From Waddlia chondrophila WSU 86-1044 (lineage in GTDB: Bacteria > Chlamydiota > Chlamydiia > Chlamydiales > Waddliaceae): a stretch of 64,000 nucleotides of DNA. The stretch lies in the NCBI RefSeq assembly GCF_000092785.1, contig NC_014225.1:1501340-1565339 (forward strand), read 5' to 3'. Position numbers and translations under genes: made by a program. This document shows, piece after piece, positions 24,358 through 34,158 of this stretch (positions are counted from its first letter, which is position 1; each line of letters starts with the position of its first letter). The notes under the pieces were generated by a model. The model was not told the DNA's origin and searched no databases. It saw only the letters and a list, made by a program, of their open reading frames with translations.

Positions 24358-26526
24358 TTATTCGCCACCCACGCGCAACGGAACAAATGGTGTTTTAAGG
24401 AATAGGGTTTTATGCAACGCTTTCAATTGTTCGACATGCTTGAAGCTCATCTCCATCCCTTCAACAAATCTTTCAACCCTTTCTGTAAGAGGGGGACGTT
24501 TGCGCACCAAAAGAGCGCGCACCATCATCAGCATCAACACATGCCCTTGCTGCTCTGAGGTCAGTTTGCCGTCTTTTTGGCTGACGATGTAGCAGTTTGC
24601 CGCCAATTGAGCATTTGTCCCGGCTCCCCGGTCAATCTGATCTTTGCAGCTTCCATTCACAGAATCGAAGTCTCCCTCTACAATAATCATTTTTACAAGG
24701 TTGTCATAGAAAAGTTCGATGAACCAGCGCCGCTCTTCAACAGAGAGGTTCTCTTTGCCTTCGAATACCTTCTCATGAATTTGTTCAATGACATTTCTCG
24801 CCTTTTCGTCAAATTCCGGGATCAACTCGCGAATCGTCTCAGGAATGTAGCTGCCGGTGATGTGACGTTTCCCTTTACAAACCTGTTCAAATACATTGCC
24901 TTTGAATGTTTCAGCAAGATCCCTTTCTTTCCACTCTCCTTTCTGCTCATAAAAGGTAGAATTTTTCGAAAGAGCGATCGCAAAGTAAGCGCCTTTCACA
25001 TCTTCATCATCTTGTTTGTCGAGAATCAACTTGCAACGAGCTGTTTCATCACCATTGATAAGGGAGGCCGTCCAACCTGTTTTTGGAATCAAATTCTGGT
25101 TATTGATAAATAAGTGTTTCTTTCCGACAGTTTTGTACCGCTTCATCAAGGCGATAAACTCTTCATTCATATGAGCTTGTGACCAAGAATCCTCATTTGT
25201 CGGCGTTCCCATACCCAACATTTTCACCTCTTTTTTCCCTACACGCAAACTCCAGAAATGGTGCGTCGGGTTTCCTTGACGATAGGGGTCGAAATTTCTG
25301 TTCCACTGACCGCGGGCACTGTTTGCCCATTGATTGAAAAGAGGAGCTTTTGCGCTATAAGGAACTGCACTGATCCTGTGATAGATCGTATTGATCCATT
25401 TGACAAAAGGATGCTCGCCATGGACAGTGTCATCCACTTCCTCTGGCAACTGTCCTAAGGCATCCGCCCCCATTTGGTTAAACAAAGCCAGCGTGTCAAA
25501 ACACTGTTTTTCTAAAGAAACATGAGTAAACATAATCTCTGCAATCTGATGGAGGCTGGAGTTCTCCGAATCGCTCTTAAGCTCCTTTCGCAAAACGGGG
25601 ATAAATTGCTCGTTGATCAAACTCCTCACCTGCCCCAAATAGTCTTGGCTAAAACGAGAGTCGTCAGTAGTATCAATTTCCACTTCGCATAAGATATCGT
25701 ATAACCTCTGCACAGCATCACGATGGTTGCCGACAAAGAGCCTGCTGGATACTAAATCCTTGTCCTGTAAAACGAAGGGAAATGCTTTTTCTATATGCTT
25801 CTTCAGTTCCAGCACTTGCGTTTCGTATTTTATCACCTTCCAGGCAAGGTCCTTCACTTCCTGTGATTGACCGAACGCGCCGCCCAAGCGCTCCCAAAAT
25901 GTTTTCGTCGATTCGACTTCTTCTTTTTTCGGTAATTCTTCTATCAATGCCTCAATAATTTCTAGAGCTTGATTAAGCTCTGACTCATCGCTTTCTAGCT
26001 CCAGCTTTTCTTCAATCGCTTTTGAAACTTCAACTAACCGATCGCCCATCTCTTGCATCAACGCCAAATCGCTTTCATTTTTCATCGATGAAGCTTCATG
26101 CATGAAGGCATGAATATCTTTTTCGATATTCTTAATTGTTTCTAACATTCCTTCTACACCTAAAGGAGGTTTTGCCAACGTTTCCAGTTCTTTATTACAC
26201 TGAACCAGCTGTTTTCTAGCTTGCAGATACCGCTCCGACTTCAGCTCTTTACCGAAAACAGGTTGGACAATTGTATCTACTTTGGAAGCTGACGATTCCT
26301 GTGGACTGTCACTGTCGGACGGCTTCCGAAGATTGATAGGAGCATAGTGCCGTACCATCGCCCTAAAAACTGCAATTCCTCCCAACCCCAATAATGGCAA
26401 AGTCGCAAGCGCCGCCAATGCGGTTACTGTTATTGTTTTAAGCTTTTCCCACCTTGTTAATTGAAAAAAATCTTCCCTCGCTTGGAATTTATGAGAGAAA
26501 GGGCAAAAATAACTTGCAATTTTCAT
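24358..26526 (-). CDS. Large hypothetical protein with a CX5R phosphatase-like motif
   Basis: A 722-residue protein. The ATG at 26526 has AGGAA upstream and is preferred to an in-frame start at 26556. A hydrophobic segment lies at about residues 30-55 (TALAALATLPLLGLGGIAVF), followed by a long acidic helical region (~60-340). The C-terminal third contains GSCKDQIDRGAGTNAQ, where Cys-x5-Arg has the CKxxxDR form seen in SopB/IpgD/LppA-type phosphoinositide phosphatases of intracellular pathogens, preceded by IVEGDFDSVN. I infer a possible host-directed lipid or protein phosphatase. No domain search was done. It is divergent from the 26602 gene. Confidence 0.6.
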   Translation of the reverse strand: MKIASYFCPFSHKFQAREDFFQLTRWEKLKTITVTALAALATLPLLGLGGIAVFRAMVRHYAPINLRKPSDSDSPQESSASKVDTIVQPVFGKELKSERYLQARKQLVQCNKELETLAKPPLGVEGMLETIKNIEKDIHAFMHEASSMKNESDLALMQEMGDRLVEVSKAIEEKLELESDESELNQALEIIEALIEELPKKEEVESTKTFWERLGGAFGQSQEVKDLAWKVIKYETQVLELKKHIEKAFPFVLQDKDLVSSRLFVGNHRDAVQRLYDILCEVEIDTTDDSRFSQDYLGQVRSLINEQFIPVLRKELKSDSENSSLHQIAEIMFTHVSLEKQCFDTLALFNQMGADALGQLPEEVDDTVHGEHPFVKWINTIYHRISAVPYSAKAPLFNQWANSARGQWNRNFDPYRQGNPTHHFWSLRVGKKEVKMLGMGTPTNEDSWSQAHMNEEFIALMKRYKTVGKKHLFINNQNLIPKTGWTASLINGDETARCKLILDKQDDEDVKGAYFAIALSKNSTFYEQKGEWKERDLAETFKGNVFEQVCKGKRHITGSYIPETIRELIPEFDEKARNVIEQIHEKVFEGKENLSVEERRWFIELFYDNLVKMIIVEGDFDSVNGSCKDQIDRGAGTNAQLAANCYIVSQKDGKLTSEQQGHVLMLMMVRALLVRKRPPLTERVERFVEGMEMSFKHVEQLKALHKTLFLKTPFVPLRVGGE

Positions 26527-26601
26527 GAAATATTCCTTTATTTTTAATAAAAACACTAATATAGAATTGAATTTTAAATAAACTATAAAGATTAAAACTA
26601 T

Positions 26602-28095
26602 ATGACTATTAAAAATTTATTTAACCAATTAACTTCTTACCTTTGTCCACCAACTGAACACGTTTACTCCTCTCTTTACGATTCTCTTTGCGATGTGCAA
26701 ACAGCGCTCGACCAACAACGAAATTTTCAAGAAGTCAGACAAGACGGCATCGAGCAATTAGCCGAAAAATTGAACGGGATTGTCGATGAAGTGATTAAAG
26801 TGGAAAGCAGTAGTTCTTTTGACCAAGACGACCTGCATAAACTTTACGAATTCTCCGGTTCATTACTCACTATCGATCCCGTCAACGCGGCTTTATGGGA
26901 GCGATTAGCAAAACCAGTGCAAGAGTTTATTTGCAGCCTTCACCCCCTATTTCAACCTCCAACAGATAAGATCGACCTAGCCATGCGCATCCCTCGCACT
27001 TCCAGACTGGGGAAAGGAGAAACAAAAACTTTGATGTTTGGAGACCGGCACATCTTCCGCGCAACTTTCTTAAAAACTTCTTTTTCAAGACTTTCCTTTT
27101 CCATTGCCAAGCAAAAAGACCTTAAGCTTAAAGCAACAGCTTCTCTGGACTCAAGGATACAAGAGAAGGTTCAGGAATACACGGCTCATCTTCCTTATGG
27201 AATCAACATTTTTTTTCACATAGATAAACTTCTAAAGACAATCCGACAATTCGGCAACCAGCCAAACCTGAAAGTGCAAATCGTTTCGCAGCTGACCCAT
27301 CAGTTGTTTATCGCAAAACAAACCTACTTGAACATGATGCTTCATGCTGTGGGCATGCCGGCCAAATATCCTCTGGAATATGCCCTTCAAGGAGAATGGA
27401 TCATCGAGCCGCGAGAAACATCCGAATCTCCTCAAAAGATTGCAGACCAAATCGCACAGTTTCTTATTTTAGAGAAAACTTTAGGGATCTATCTTCTGGG
27501 AGACTCTGAAAGTGTGCTAGATCCCGAACAAACAGCCTTATTTGAAGTAAAAGAAAACTTGCTTTATTGTTCGATCCCGAGGAAGCGAATTGAATTCCTA
27601 CGCATGCCATTCGAACAAAGGCTAAAAAAGGTCAACGACTTCCTCGCGCAATCACATCCGGATTTTGCCCGCTGCATTCCTCAAATTGAAGAAGCGGTCG
27701 GCAAAGTTCCTAGTCCCAACAAAATAATCGAAATGATCAGAGAGGGATTTGCCTCCGGACGATTAGAAAGAGACCATCCACTCAACACCGCAATCGTTTC
27801 CGTATGCCTTCAGCTGCCTGAGGCATTCTTTTCACCCCCTATCGAATGGGATCAATTTCAATCTCCAAAAGATTTTTTCCTTTACTGTAAGCTCCAGCTT
27901 GAAACTTCAGGAAAAAGTCTAGAAATCCCTGAACAACAAACCTTTTTACAAGAACACCTCATTCTCATTTCCGCATGGCCGGAGGACAATCCAGAAGAAA
28001 AACAGCTGCGGTTGGAAAAGCTCCTCTTTGAAAACCTTGCACAATTTCAAAAAAGACGCATTGCCTCAATCATAAAAAACGCTCTAAAAAATTGA
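26602..28095 (+). CDS. Hypothetical protein, divergent from the CX5R gene
   Basis: A 497-residue soluble protein of unknown family. Its N-terminus (FNQLTSYLCPPTEHVYSSLY) faintly resembles that of the divergent neighbour (ASYFCPFSHKF), and both open with a helical region. I see no catalytic motif and no membrane segment. The divergent arrangement with 75 bases between starts suggests joint control. It lies 75 bases upstream of lon, but gene order in Chlamydiaceae as I recall it has nothing here, so the pair looks lineage-specific. Confidence 0.55.
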   Translation: MTIKNLFNQLTSYLCPPTEHVYSSLYDSLCDVQTALDQQRNFQEVRQDGIEQLAEKLNGIVDEVIKVESSSSFDQDDLHKLYEFSGSLLTIDPVNAALWERLAKPVQEFICSLHPLFQPPTDKIDLAMRIPRTSRLGKGETKTLMFGDRHIFRATFLKTSFSRLSFSIAKQKDLKLKATASLDSRIQEKVQEYTAHLPYGINIFFHIDKLLKTIRQFGNQPNLKVQIVSQLTHQLFIAKQTYLNMMLHAVGMPAKYPLEYALQGEWIIEPRETSESPQKIADQIAQFLILEKTLGIYLLGDSESVLDPEQTALFEVKENLLYCSIPRKRIEFLRMPFEQRLKKVNDFLAQSHPDFARCIPQIEEAVGKVPSPNKIIEMIREGFASGRLERDHPLNTAIVSVCLQLPEAFFSPPIEWDQFQSPKDFFLYCKLQLETSGKSLEIPEQQTFLQEHLILISAWPEDNPEEKQLRLEKLLFENLAQFQKRRIASIIKNALKN

Positions 28096-28170
28096 AAATA
28101 AATATTTTATTGAATATTGCAAATAAATCTGCTCAAAGCTTATTGTTTTATTAAAAATATCAGGATCATT

Positions 28171-30663
28171 ATGTTAGACGAAGAAATGGAAGATATCGAA
28201 ATAGAGATTGAAAACGCCCTTTTCGATTCGATCAACAACAACTCAAAAGATCCTGTCAAAGATGTGATCTATCCTGAAACAATCGATATTTTTCCTTTGA
28301 TCAAGCGTCCCTTTTTCCCAGGAATGGCCGCTCCGTTGGTCATTGAGCCCGGCCCATTTTACGAAACGCTTAAAAGGCTGGCCAAATCCGACCACAAATG
28401 CGTCGGTCTTCTTCTAGCCAAATCTGAAGAAGCGGATATCTATAAAGTCAAGATGAAAGACCTCAATAAGATTGGCGTTCTTGCCAGGATTCTTCGGATT
28501 ATTCCGATAGAAAAAGGCGGCGCCCAAGTGATCCTGAATATGGAAAAACGGATCAAGATATCTAAAAACGTCCCTGCAAAAAAACATTTGAGAGCCAAAG
28601 TCACCTATCACGACGATCAGATCAAGCAAAGCACTAAACTCAAAGCATACACCATCAGCATCATCTCAACAATTAAAGACTTGTTGAAGCTCAATCCTTT
28701 ATTCAAGGAAGAGTTGCAAGTTTTCCTCAGCCATTCCGACTTTACCGAACCGGGAAAAATCGCCGATTTTGCCGTCGCGCTGACAACGGCCAGCCGCGAA
28801 GAACTCCAGGGAGTGCTGGAAACGTTCAATGTGCCAAAAAGAATTGAAAAAGCTTTGATTCTTCTGAAGAAGGAATTGGATCTCAGCCGCCTCCAGCAAA
28901 ACATCAACCAAAAAATCGAAACAACGATCTCCAAAGGGCAAAAAGATTTTTTTCTAAGGGAGCAACTGAAAACAATCAAAAAAGAGCTTGGCATTGAAAA
29001 AGATGACAAAACTCTCGACAGAGAAAAATTCGAGAACCGCCTTAAAGACAAGATCGTACCGAAAGATGTCAGATCCGTGATCAACGACGAGTTGGAAAAG
29101 CTTTCCGTGCTTGAGCCTTTGTCCTCGGAATACGCCGTGGCCCGCAGCTACCTGGACTGGCTGACAATCATTCCTTGGGGAATTCAAAGCGAGGAGTGCC
29201 ACGATCTCGAACGGGCTGAGGATGTATTGCAGCAAGACCACTACGGCTTGCAAGATATTAAACAGCGCATCCTGGAGTTTATCAGCGTCGGCAAGCTCGC
29301 CGGAAGTGTGCGCGGCAGCATTATTTGCATCGTCGGTCCTCCGGGAGTGGGTAAAACCAGTGTTGGAAAAAGCATCGCCCGTGCTCTTAACCGCAAATTT
29401 TATCGCTTTTCTGTCGGGGGAATGCGGGATGAAGCAGAAATTAAGGGCCACCGCCGCACCTATATTGGGGCGATGCCGGGAAAGATGGTTCAAGCCTTGA
29501 AATACTGTAAAACGATGAATCCTGTCATCATGCTCGATGAGGTGGATAAAATCGGAAACAGCTACCAAGGCGATCCGGCTTCAGCATTGCTGGAAGTGCT
29601 TGATCCTGAACAAAACAAAGATTTCCTCGACCATTATCTCGATGTGCGCTGCGATCTGTCGGACGTTCTTTTTATCGTCACAGCCAATGTTCTCGATACA
29701 ATTCCGGAACCTCTAAAGGATCGGATGGATATCTTGCGCCTTTCCGGATATATCATGGAAGAGAAGATCGAAATTGCAAACAAATATCTGATCCCCCGCA
29801 ACCGCAAGCTGATTGGATTAAAAGCAAAAGAGATCTCATTTACCAAGCCTGCAATCCGTCAAATTATCGAAGGTTATGCGCGGGAAGCCGGCGTTAGAAG
29901 TTTTGAAAACCAAATCAAAAAAATCATGCGCAAGGTGGCGCTGGAAATCGTCAAAGAAAGAGCTGAATGGGAAAAGAAAAAGCACAAGAAAGGGATGGAG
30001 CTTCCAGCCGAGAAAAGACTGATCACTCCAAAGACGGTGGAAAAATATCTTGGCAAGCCGGTTTTCATTTCTGAAATGTTCTATAAGAAAAATCCTATCG
30101 GAGTATGCACCGGATTGGCCTGGACTGCTCTCGGAGGTGCGACCCTCTATATTGAATCCATCAAAGTGCCAGCTGAAAAAACAAAAATGAAGCTTACCGG
30201 ACAAGCCGGATCGGTCATGAAAGAGTCTTCGGAAATTGCATGGAGCTTTTTGCACAGCTCAGTGCACGCTTACGCTCCAGGGTTCACCTTTTTTGAAAAA
30301 TCGGAGGTACACATGCATATTCCTGAAGGAGCAACCCCAAAAGACGGCCCTTCAGCTGGAATCACCATGGTCACATCCCTTCTGTCGCTCTTAACCAACA
30401 CGCCTGTGATCGATAAACTAGGGATGACCGGTGAGTTAACATTAACCGGCCGTGTTCTTCCAATCGGCGGAGTCAAGGAGAAGTTAGTTGCTGCACGCAG
30501 ATCCGAGCTGGAAACGATCATTTTTCCAAAAGACAACATCGGCGACTACGAAAAGCTTCCTGAATACCTAAAAGAAGGAATTACAGTCCATTTCGTCGAA
30601 GACTATCAACAAGTCTACAAGATCGCTTTTTCCAATCGAAAACATTTAGTAGGCAAGGAGTAA
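28171..30663 (+). CDS. lon: ATP-dependent protease Lon
   Basis: An 830-residue Lon of the LonA type. It has an N-terminal substrate domain (IDIFPLIKRPFFPGM onward), a AAA+ module with Walker A GPPGVGKTSVGKS at about 388, and Walker B VIMLDEVDKIG. The C-terminal serine protease has the catalytic Ser in PKDGPSAGIT (~727) and Lys in GGVKEKLVAA (~769). The ATG at 28171 has AGGA 5 bases upstream; the open frame extends 54 bases further without an RBS. The N-terminal extension DEEMEDIEIEIENAL is acidic, a common chlamydial feature. Confidence 0.97.
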   Translation: MLDEEMEDIEIEIENALFDSINNNSKDPVKDVIYPETIDIFPLIKRPFFPGMAAPLVIEPGPFYETLKRLAKSDHKCVGLLLAKSEEADIYKVKMKDLNKIGVLARILRIIPIEKGGAQVILNMEKRIKISKNVPAKKHLRAKVTYHDDQIKQSTKLKAYTISIISTIKDLLKLNPLFKEELQVFLSHSDFTEPGKIADFAVALTTASREELQGVLETFNVPKRIEKALILLKKELDLSRLQQNINQKIETTISKGQKDFFLREQLKTIKKELGIEKDDKTLDREKFENRLKDKIVPKDVRSVINDELEKLSVLEPLSSEYAVARSYLDWLTIIPWGIQSEECHDLERAEDVLQQDHYGLQDIKQRILEFISVGKLAGSVRGSIICIVGPPGVGKTSVGKSIARALNRKFYRFSVGGMRDEAEIKGHRRTYIGAMPGKMVQALKYCKTMNPVIMLDEVDKIGNSYQGDPASALLEVLDPEQNKDFLDHYLDVRCDLSDVLFIVTANVLDTIPEPLKDRMDILRLSGYIMEEKIEIANKYLIPRNRKLIGLKAKEISFTKPAIRQIIEGYAREAGVRSFENQIKKIMRKVALEIVKERAEWEKKKHKKGMELPAEKRLITPKTVEKYLGKPVFISEMFYKKNPIGVCTGLAWTALGGATLYIESIKVPAEKTKMKLTGQAGSVMKESSEIAWSFLHSSVHAYAPGFTFFEKSEVHMHIPEGATPKDGPSAGITMVTSLLSLLTNTPVIDKLGMTGELTLTGRVLPIGGVKEKLVAARRSELETIIFPKDNIGDYEKLPEYLKEGITVHFVEDYQQVYKIAFSNRKHLVGKE

Positions 30664-30665
30664 AT

Positions 30666-31184
30666 GTGCCTCTTTGGGTTGATGACTATCAAAAAAAACT
30701 TCTTCGTCCCGAAGAGCTAGAAGATGCTGTCGAAGGAATCAAAAGCAGAAATCGTACAATTGCAACCTTAAATGGGTCGTTTGACCTGCTCCATGCGGGC
30801 CATCTGCACATCATCTACTCAGCTTCCCAAACAGCCGACTGCCTGATCGTTGCTCTCAACACCGATGCCTCCATCCAGCGATACAAAAGTTACGACAGGC
30901 CGATCATTCCCCTTCCCTTTAGGCTTCAAATGATGGCAGCCCTTGAATTTGTCGATTTTGTGACCTATTTCGACGAGACTGATCCAATTAAAATTCTATC
31001 GATCATTAAACCTGACATCCATGTCAATGGCGCTGAATATGGTGAAAACTGCATTGAAGCAGAAACCGTAAAAGCGTATGGTGGAAGGGTCGAAACTGTC
31101 GAGCTGGTAGACGGGCTTTCGACTTCAAATATCATCAACAAAATCGCCAGCCTAAAAACACATGCGTCTTCTCCACACCTTTAA
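30666..31184 (+). CDS. rfaE2: Nucleotidyltransferase, RfaE C-domain (HldE-like)
   Basis: A 172-residue cytidylyltransferase-fold protein. NGSFDLLHAGHL carries the HxGH motif, and LNTDASIQRYK plus VNGAEYGENCIE match the adenylyltransferase half of HldE, which makes ADP-heptose for LPS. Many chlamydiae lack LPS heptose, so the natural substrate could differ. The GTG at 30666 has AAGGAG (30655-30660) at good spacing, and an out-of-frame ATG sits at 30664. It follows lon directly and overlaps the rhomboid gene by 23 bases. Confidence 0.8.
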   Translation: MPLWVDDYQKKLLRPEELEDAVEGIKSRNRTIATLNGSFDLLHAGHLHIIYSASQTADCLIVALNTDASIQRYKSYDRPIIPLPFRLQMMAALEFVDFVTYFDETDPIKILSIIKPDIHVNGAEYGENCIEAETVKAYGGRVETVELVDGLSTSNIINKIASLKTHASSPHL

Positions 31185-32325
31185 TAACGACCGAACTGCC
31201 CAGGAATTTTCACACTTTCTTAAAAAAGAAGGAGTGGACAATAAACTGGAAATTTCATCCATTACCGATTGGGGCAGCGACGATTACGGGACATTGAAAT
31301 GCCTTCTTTGGATCATTGACGAAGATGATGTAGACGAAGCTTCAAAATGGCTTGAGGAATTTCTAGCCAATCCAGGCGATCCGAAGTTCAAAGAGGGCGG
31401 ATTCACGCCGGAAGCACCGCCTCCCAAACCACAAATTAAGTTCAAGACAAAAAACATCGCAATTTCCGCAAAGGAACGCGCAAATAAATTTGGTGTTTTG
31501 ACGTTGTATTTGATCTTATTTTGCACAGTGATTTTTTTCGCAACGCAAACGACTAAGCGCCCCCTAGAGACACCTCCTGCCAACTTTCCTCTAACACCCC
31601 TTTTTTCATCCCCTATCAAAAAACACCTGCTCTACGACTATCCGGCAACCTACGAAATGACGGACAAATTAGTGAAAGCCTATGGATTCGACAGGCTGTT
31701 TGAACCTCAAACGCTTCCACCTGAAGGAAGATATCTGCTCACTCAGATGTACAAAATCCCGATGTGGCACGGTTTCTACCCGATCATTCTCGATTCACTC
31801 AAACAAGGCAAGGCGTTGACTGGAGGAAAAGCTCCTCTTTTTGAAAAGATCCGAGAAGGGGAAGTGTGGCGCCTTTTCACCCCTATTTTACTGCATGCGG
31901 ATATCTTTCATCTATTTTTCAATATGATTTGGCTGCTTGTTCTAGGTGTGCAGATGGAAAAGCGGCTGGGAATTTTCCGCATGATCCTTTTTATCCTGAT
32001 CTCTGCCGCAATCTCGAACACAGCTCAATATTTGATGAGTGGTCCAGATTTTATCGGATTTTCCGGAGTTTTATGCGGGATGATTGTGTTTGTTTGGATC
32101 AGGCAAAAAAACGCTCCCTGGGAAGGATATCACCTTCAATCCTCAACGATGGCTTTTATTTCCATCTTCGTTGGAGCCATGGCAGGAATCCAACTGATCT
32201 CTTTTGCCTTGGAGTTAATGGGTCAGCCTTCGCTTGCTCCTCCCATTGCCAACACCGCACACTTAAGCGGCGCGCTTGCCGGCCTTATCATGGCGAAAGT
32301 CCCTTTTTTTAGTTGGAAAACATAA
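31162..32325 (+). CDS. glpG: Rhomboid-family intramembrane serine protease
   Basis: A 387-residue membrane protein with a cytosolic N-terminal domain (residues 1-105), a first membrane segment at ~110-127, a large loop, and a six-helix rhomboid core. Catalytic Ser301 is in GFSGVLCGM and His367 in NTAHLSGALAG. The supporting HADIFHLFFN (His250, Asn254) matches the HxxxN oxyanion motif. It should cleave single-pass membrane proteins within the bilayer. The N-terminal domain resembles the GlpG cytoplasmic domain in position, and the symbol follows that. Confidence 0.9.
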   Translation: MRLLHTFNNDRTAQEFSHFLKKEGVDNKLEISSITDWGSDDYGTLKCLLWIIDEDDVDEASKWLEEFLANPGDPKFKEGGFTPEAPPPKPQIKFKTKNIAISAKERANKFGVLTLYLILFCTVIFFATQTTKRPLETPPANFPLTPLFSSPIKKHLLYDYPATYEMTDKLVKAYGFDRLFEPQTLPPEGRYLLTQMYKIPMWHGFYPIILDSLKQGKALTGGKAPLFEKIREGEVWRLFTPILLHADIFHLFFNMIWLLVLGVQMEKRLGIFRMILFILISAAISNTAQYLMSGPDFIGFSGVLCGMIVFVWIRQKNAPWEGYHLQSSTMAFISIFVGAMAGIQLISFALELMGQPSLAPPIANTAHLSGALAGLIMAKVPFFSWKT

Positions 32326-32350
32326 ACCCAATCATCTATAATTTCGCTCC

Positions 32351-33256
32351 ATGAGCGTTAGAGACATCACAATATTGGGCTGCTCAAGCCAGCAGCCGAC
32401 AAGATTCAGAAATCAGGGAGCCTACCTCGTCCGCTGGAACGATGAAGGGCTTCTTTTTGATCCGGGCGAAGGAACGCAAAGGCAGTTTATCTTTGCCAAT
32501 GTTTCCCCCACCTGTGTCTCCAGAATCTTTATTTCACACTTTCACGGCGACCACTGTTTGGGACTCCCCTCCATGCTAATGCGGCTGAATTTGGATAAAA
32601 TTACCCATACAGTGCATTGCTACTATCCTGCTTCGGGTCAAAAATTTTTCAATAGACTGAGGCGAGGGACAATTTATCACGAAACGATCAAGATTGAAGA
32701 GCATCCGATCCATGAATCAGGCATTGTTGTTGATGACGGGCATTTTAAAATTGAAGCCGCTTTTCTCGAACATGGAATTGACAACATCGGATGGCGAATC
32801 ACAGAACCCGACACAAGAAAATTCGATGACCGCCAGTTACAGAATTTCGGCATAAGCGGAAAAATGGTGCGAGAGTTGAAAGAAAAAGGAGCAATCACCA
32901 TCAATGGAGCCCGCATCGCTTTAGATGATGTCAGCTGGATCCGTAAAGGAGACGCCCTGGCAGTTGTGATCGACACGCGCAAATGTCCGCAAGCTATAGA
33001 GTTGGCAAAAGGAGCTAAAACACTCATTTGCGAAAGCACCTATCTGGACGAGCATCGCAAGCTTGCGCATGCCCACTATCACATGACTGCAAAAGAAGCC
33101 GCCGAAATCGCAAAAGAGGCCGGTGTCCAGCACCTTATCCTGACACACTTTTCCGCGCGCTATTTAGACAGCTCGGCTTTCGAGAAAGAGGCCGGTGAAG
33201 TCTTTCCGAATGTATCAGCAGCGGATGATCTTAAAAAATTCCCCTTCCCCAGATGA
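32351..33256 (+). CDS. rnz: Ribonuclease Z
   Basis: A 301-residue MBL-fold endonuclease that trims tRNA 3' trailers. It opens with [12 protein letters not shown] and contains the zinc motif [10 protein letters not shown] near residue 64. It also has the RNase Z features [18 protein letters not shown] and LTHFSARY with the terminal His ligand. Since tRNA-His in this window does not encode CCA, RNase Z processing followed by CCA addition fits. The stop overlaps the xerC start. Confidence 0.95.
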   Translation: MSVRDITILGCSSQQPTRFRNQGAYLVRWNDEGLLFDPGEGTQRQFIFANVSPTCVSRIFISHFHGDHCLGLPSMLMRLNLDKITHTVHCYYPASGQKFFNRLRRGTIYHETIKIEEHPIHESGIVVDDGHFKIEAAFLEHGIDNIGWRITEPDTRKFDDRQLQNFGISGKMVRELKEKGAITINGARIALDDVSWIRKGDALAVVIDTRKCPQAIELAKGAKTLICESTYLDEHRKLAHAHYHMTAKEAAEIAKEAGVQHLILTHFSARYLDSSAFEKEAGEVFPNVSAADDLKKFPFPR

Positions 33257-34158
33257 TGAATTACCTTGATGCATGCTGCCGTTTTATCCACCAGCTTAGG
33301 GTCGTCAAAAATGCCTCCGAGCACACCATCCGCAATTACGCAATCGATTTAAACATATTTAAACAACATCTTGAACAGGAATGGCAGAGCGATGAAGACT
33401 TTGCACTCAATCGCATCGAACGGCGTCAGATCCGCGGATTTCTCGCGATGATGAACAGCAAAGGAGCAAGCAAACGGACTATTTTAAGGCGCTTGTCTTC
33501 GCTTCGCACATTTTTCAAATGGGCATTTGCCAATCAACTGATCACTTCAAATCCTATTGAGGAGATCGAGAGTCCCAAACTGGAGAAAACAATCCCTACA
33601 CCTCTTTCCTATACACAGGTGGAACACCTTTTCTCTCTACCCGAAATTGAAACGCTGCTGGGATCGCGCGACCGCTGCATGATGGAGCTGTTCTACAGCT
33701 CGGGCTTGCGTGTAAGCGAGCTGGTCGGACTTAACAAAAATGATGTAGACATTACAACGCGCTTAATGAAAGTCAGAGGAAAAGGAAAAAAAGAAAGAGT
33801 GATTCCAGTAACACACAACGCTGTCTATTGGATACAGAAATATCTCAGACATCCTGAAAGGAAATTCAGCTGCGAAGAAAATCACGCAATATTCCTCAAT
33901 AAATTAGGAACGAGGCTATCGGTGCGATCCGTTGATCGAAACTTTAAGAGATATCTCATTAAATCCGGACTGGGAGGAAATGTAACGCCGCATACAATCC
34001 GGCACACAATTGCTACCCACTGGCTGGAAAACGGCATGGATCTCAAAACGATTCAAACTCTTCTAGGCCACGAATCGTTATCCTCAACAACGATCTATAC
34101 TCATGTTGACGCAACGTTAAAGAGAAAAATCTACAAACAAGCTCATCCGCGCGCATAA
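33253..34158 (+). CDS. xerC: Tyrosine recombinase XerC
   Basis: A 301-residue tyrosine recombinase that resolves chromosome dimers at dif with XerD and FtsK. The SAM-like N-domain ([22 protein letters not shown] region) precedes the catalytic domain. Arg is in [10 protein letters not shown] (~151), Lys follows in [19 protein letters not shown] supplies His/Arg, [14 protein letters not shown] provides the terminal His and Tyr (~282). The start overlaps the rnz stop. The rnz-xerC-ABC-F order matches my memory of C. trachomatis, which is why I call it XerC rather than XerD. Confidence 0.92.
   Translation: MMNYLDACCRFIHQLRVVKNASEHTIRNYAIDLNIFKQHLEQEWQSDEDFALNRIERRQIRGFLAMMNSKGASKRTILRRLSSLRTFFKWAFANQLITSNPIEEIESPKLEKTIPTPLSYTQVEHLFSLPEIETLLGSRDRCMMELFYSSGLRVSELVGLNKNDVDITTRLMKVRGKGKKERVIPVTHNAVYWIQKYLRHPERKFSCEENHAIFLNKLGTRLSVRSVDRNFKRYLIKSGLGGNVTPHTIRHTIATHWLENGMDLKTIQTLLGHESLSSTTIYTHVDATLKRKIYKQAHPRA

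Noticed and set aside
28117-28170. N-terminal extension of lon
   Set aside because: No Shine-Dalgarno before 28117, whereas AGGA precedes the ATG at 28171.
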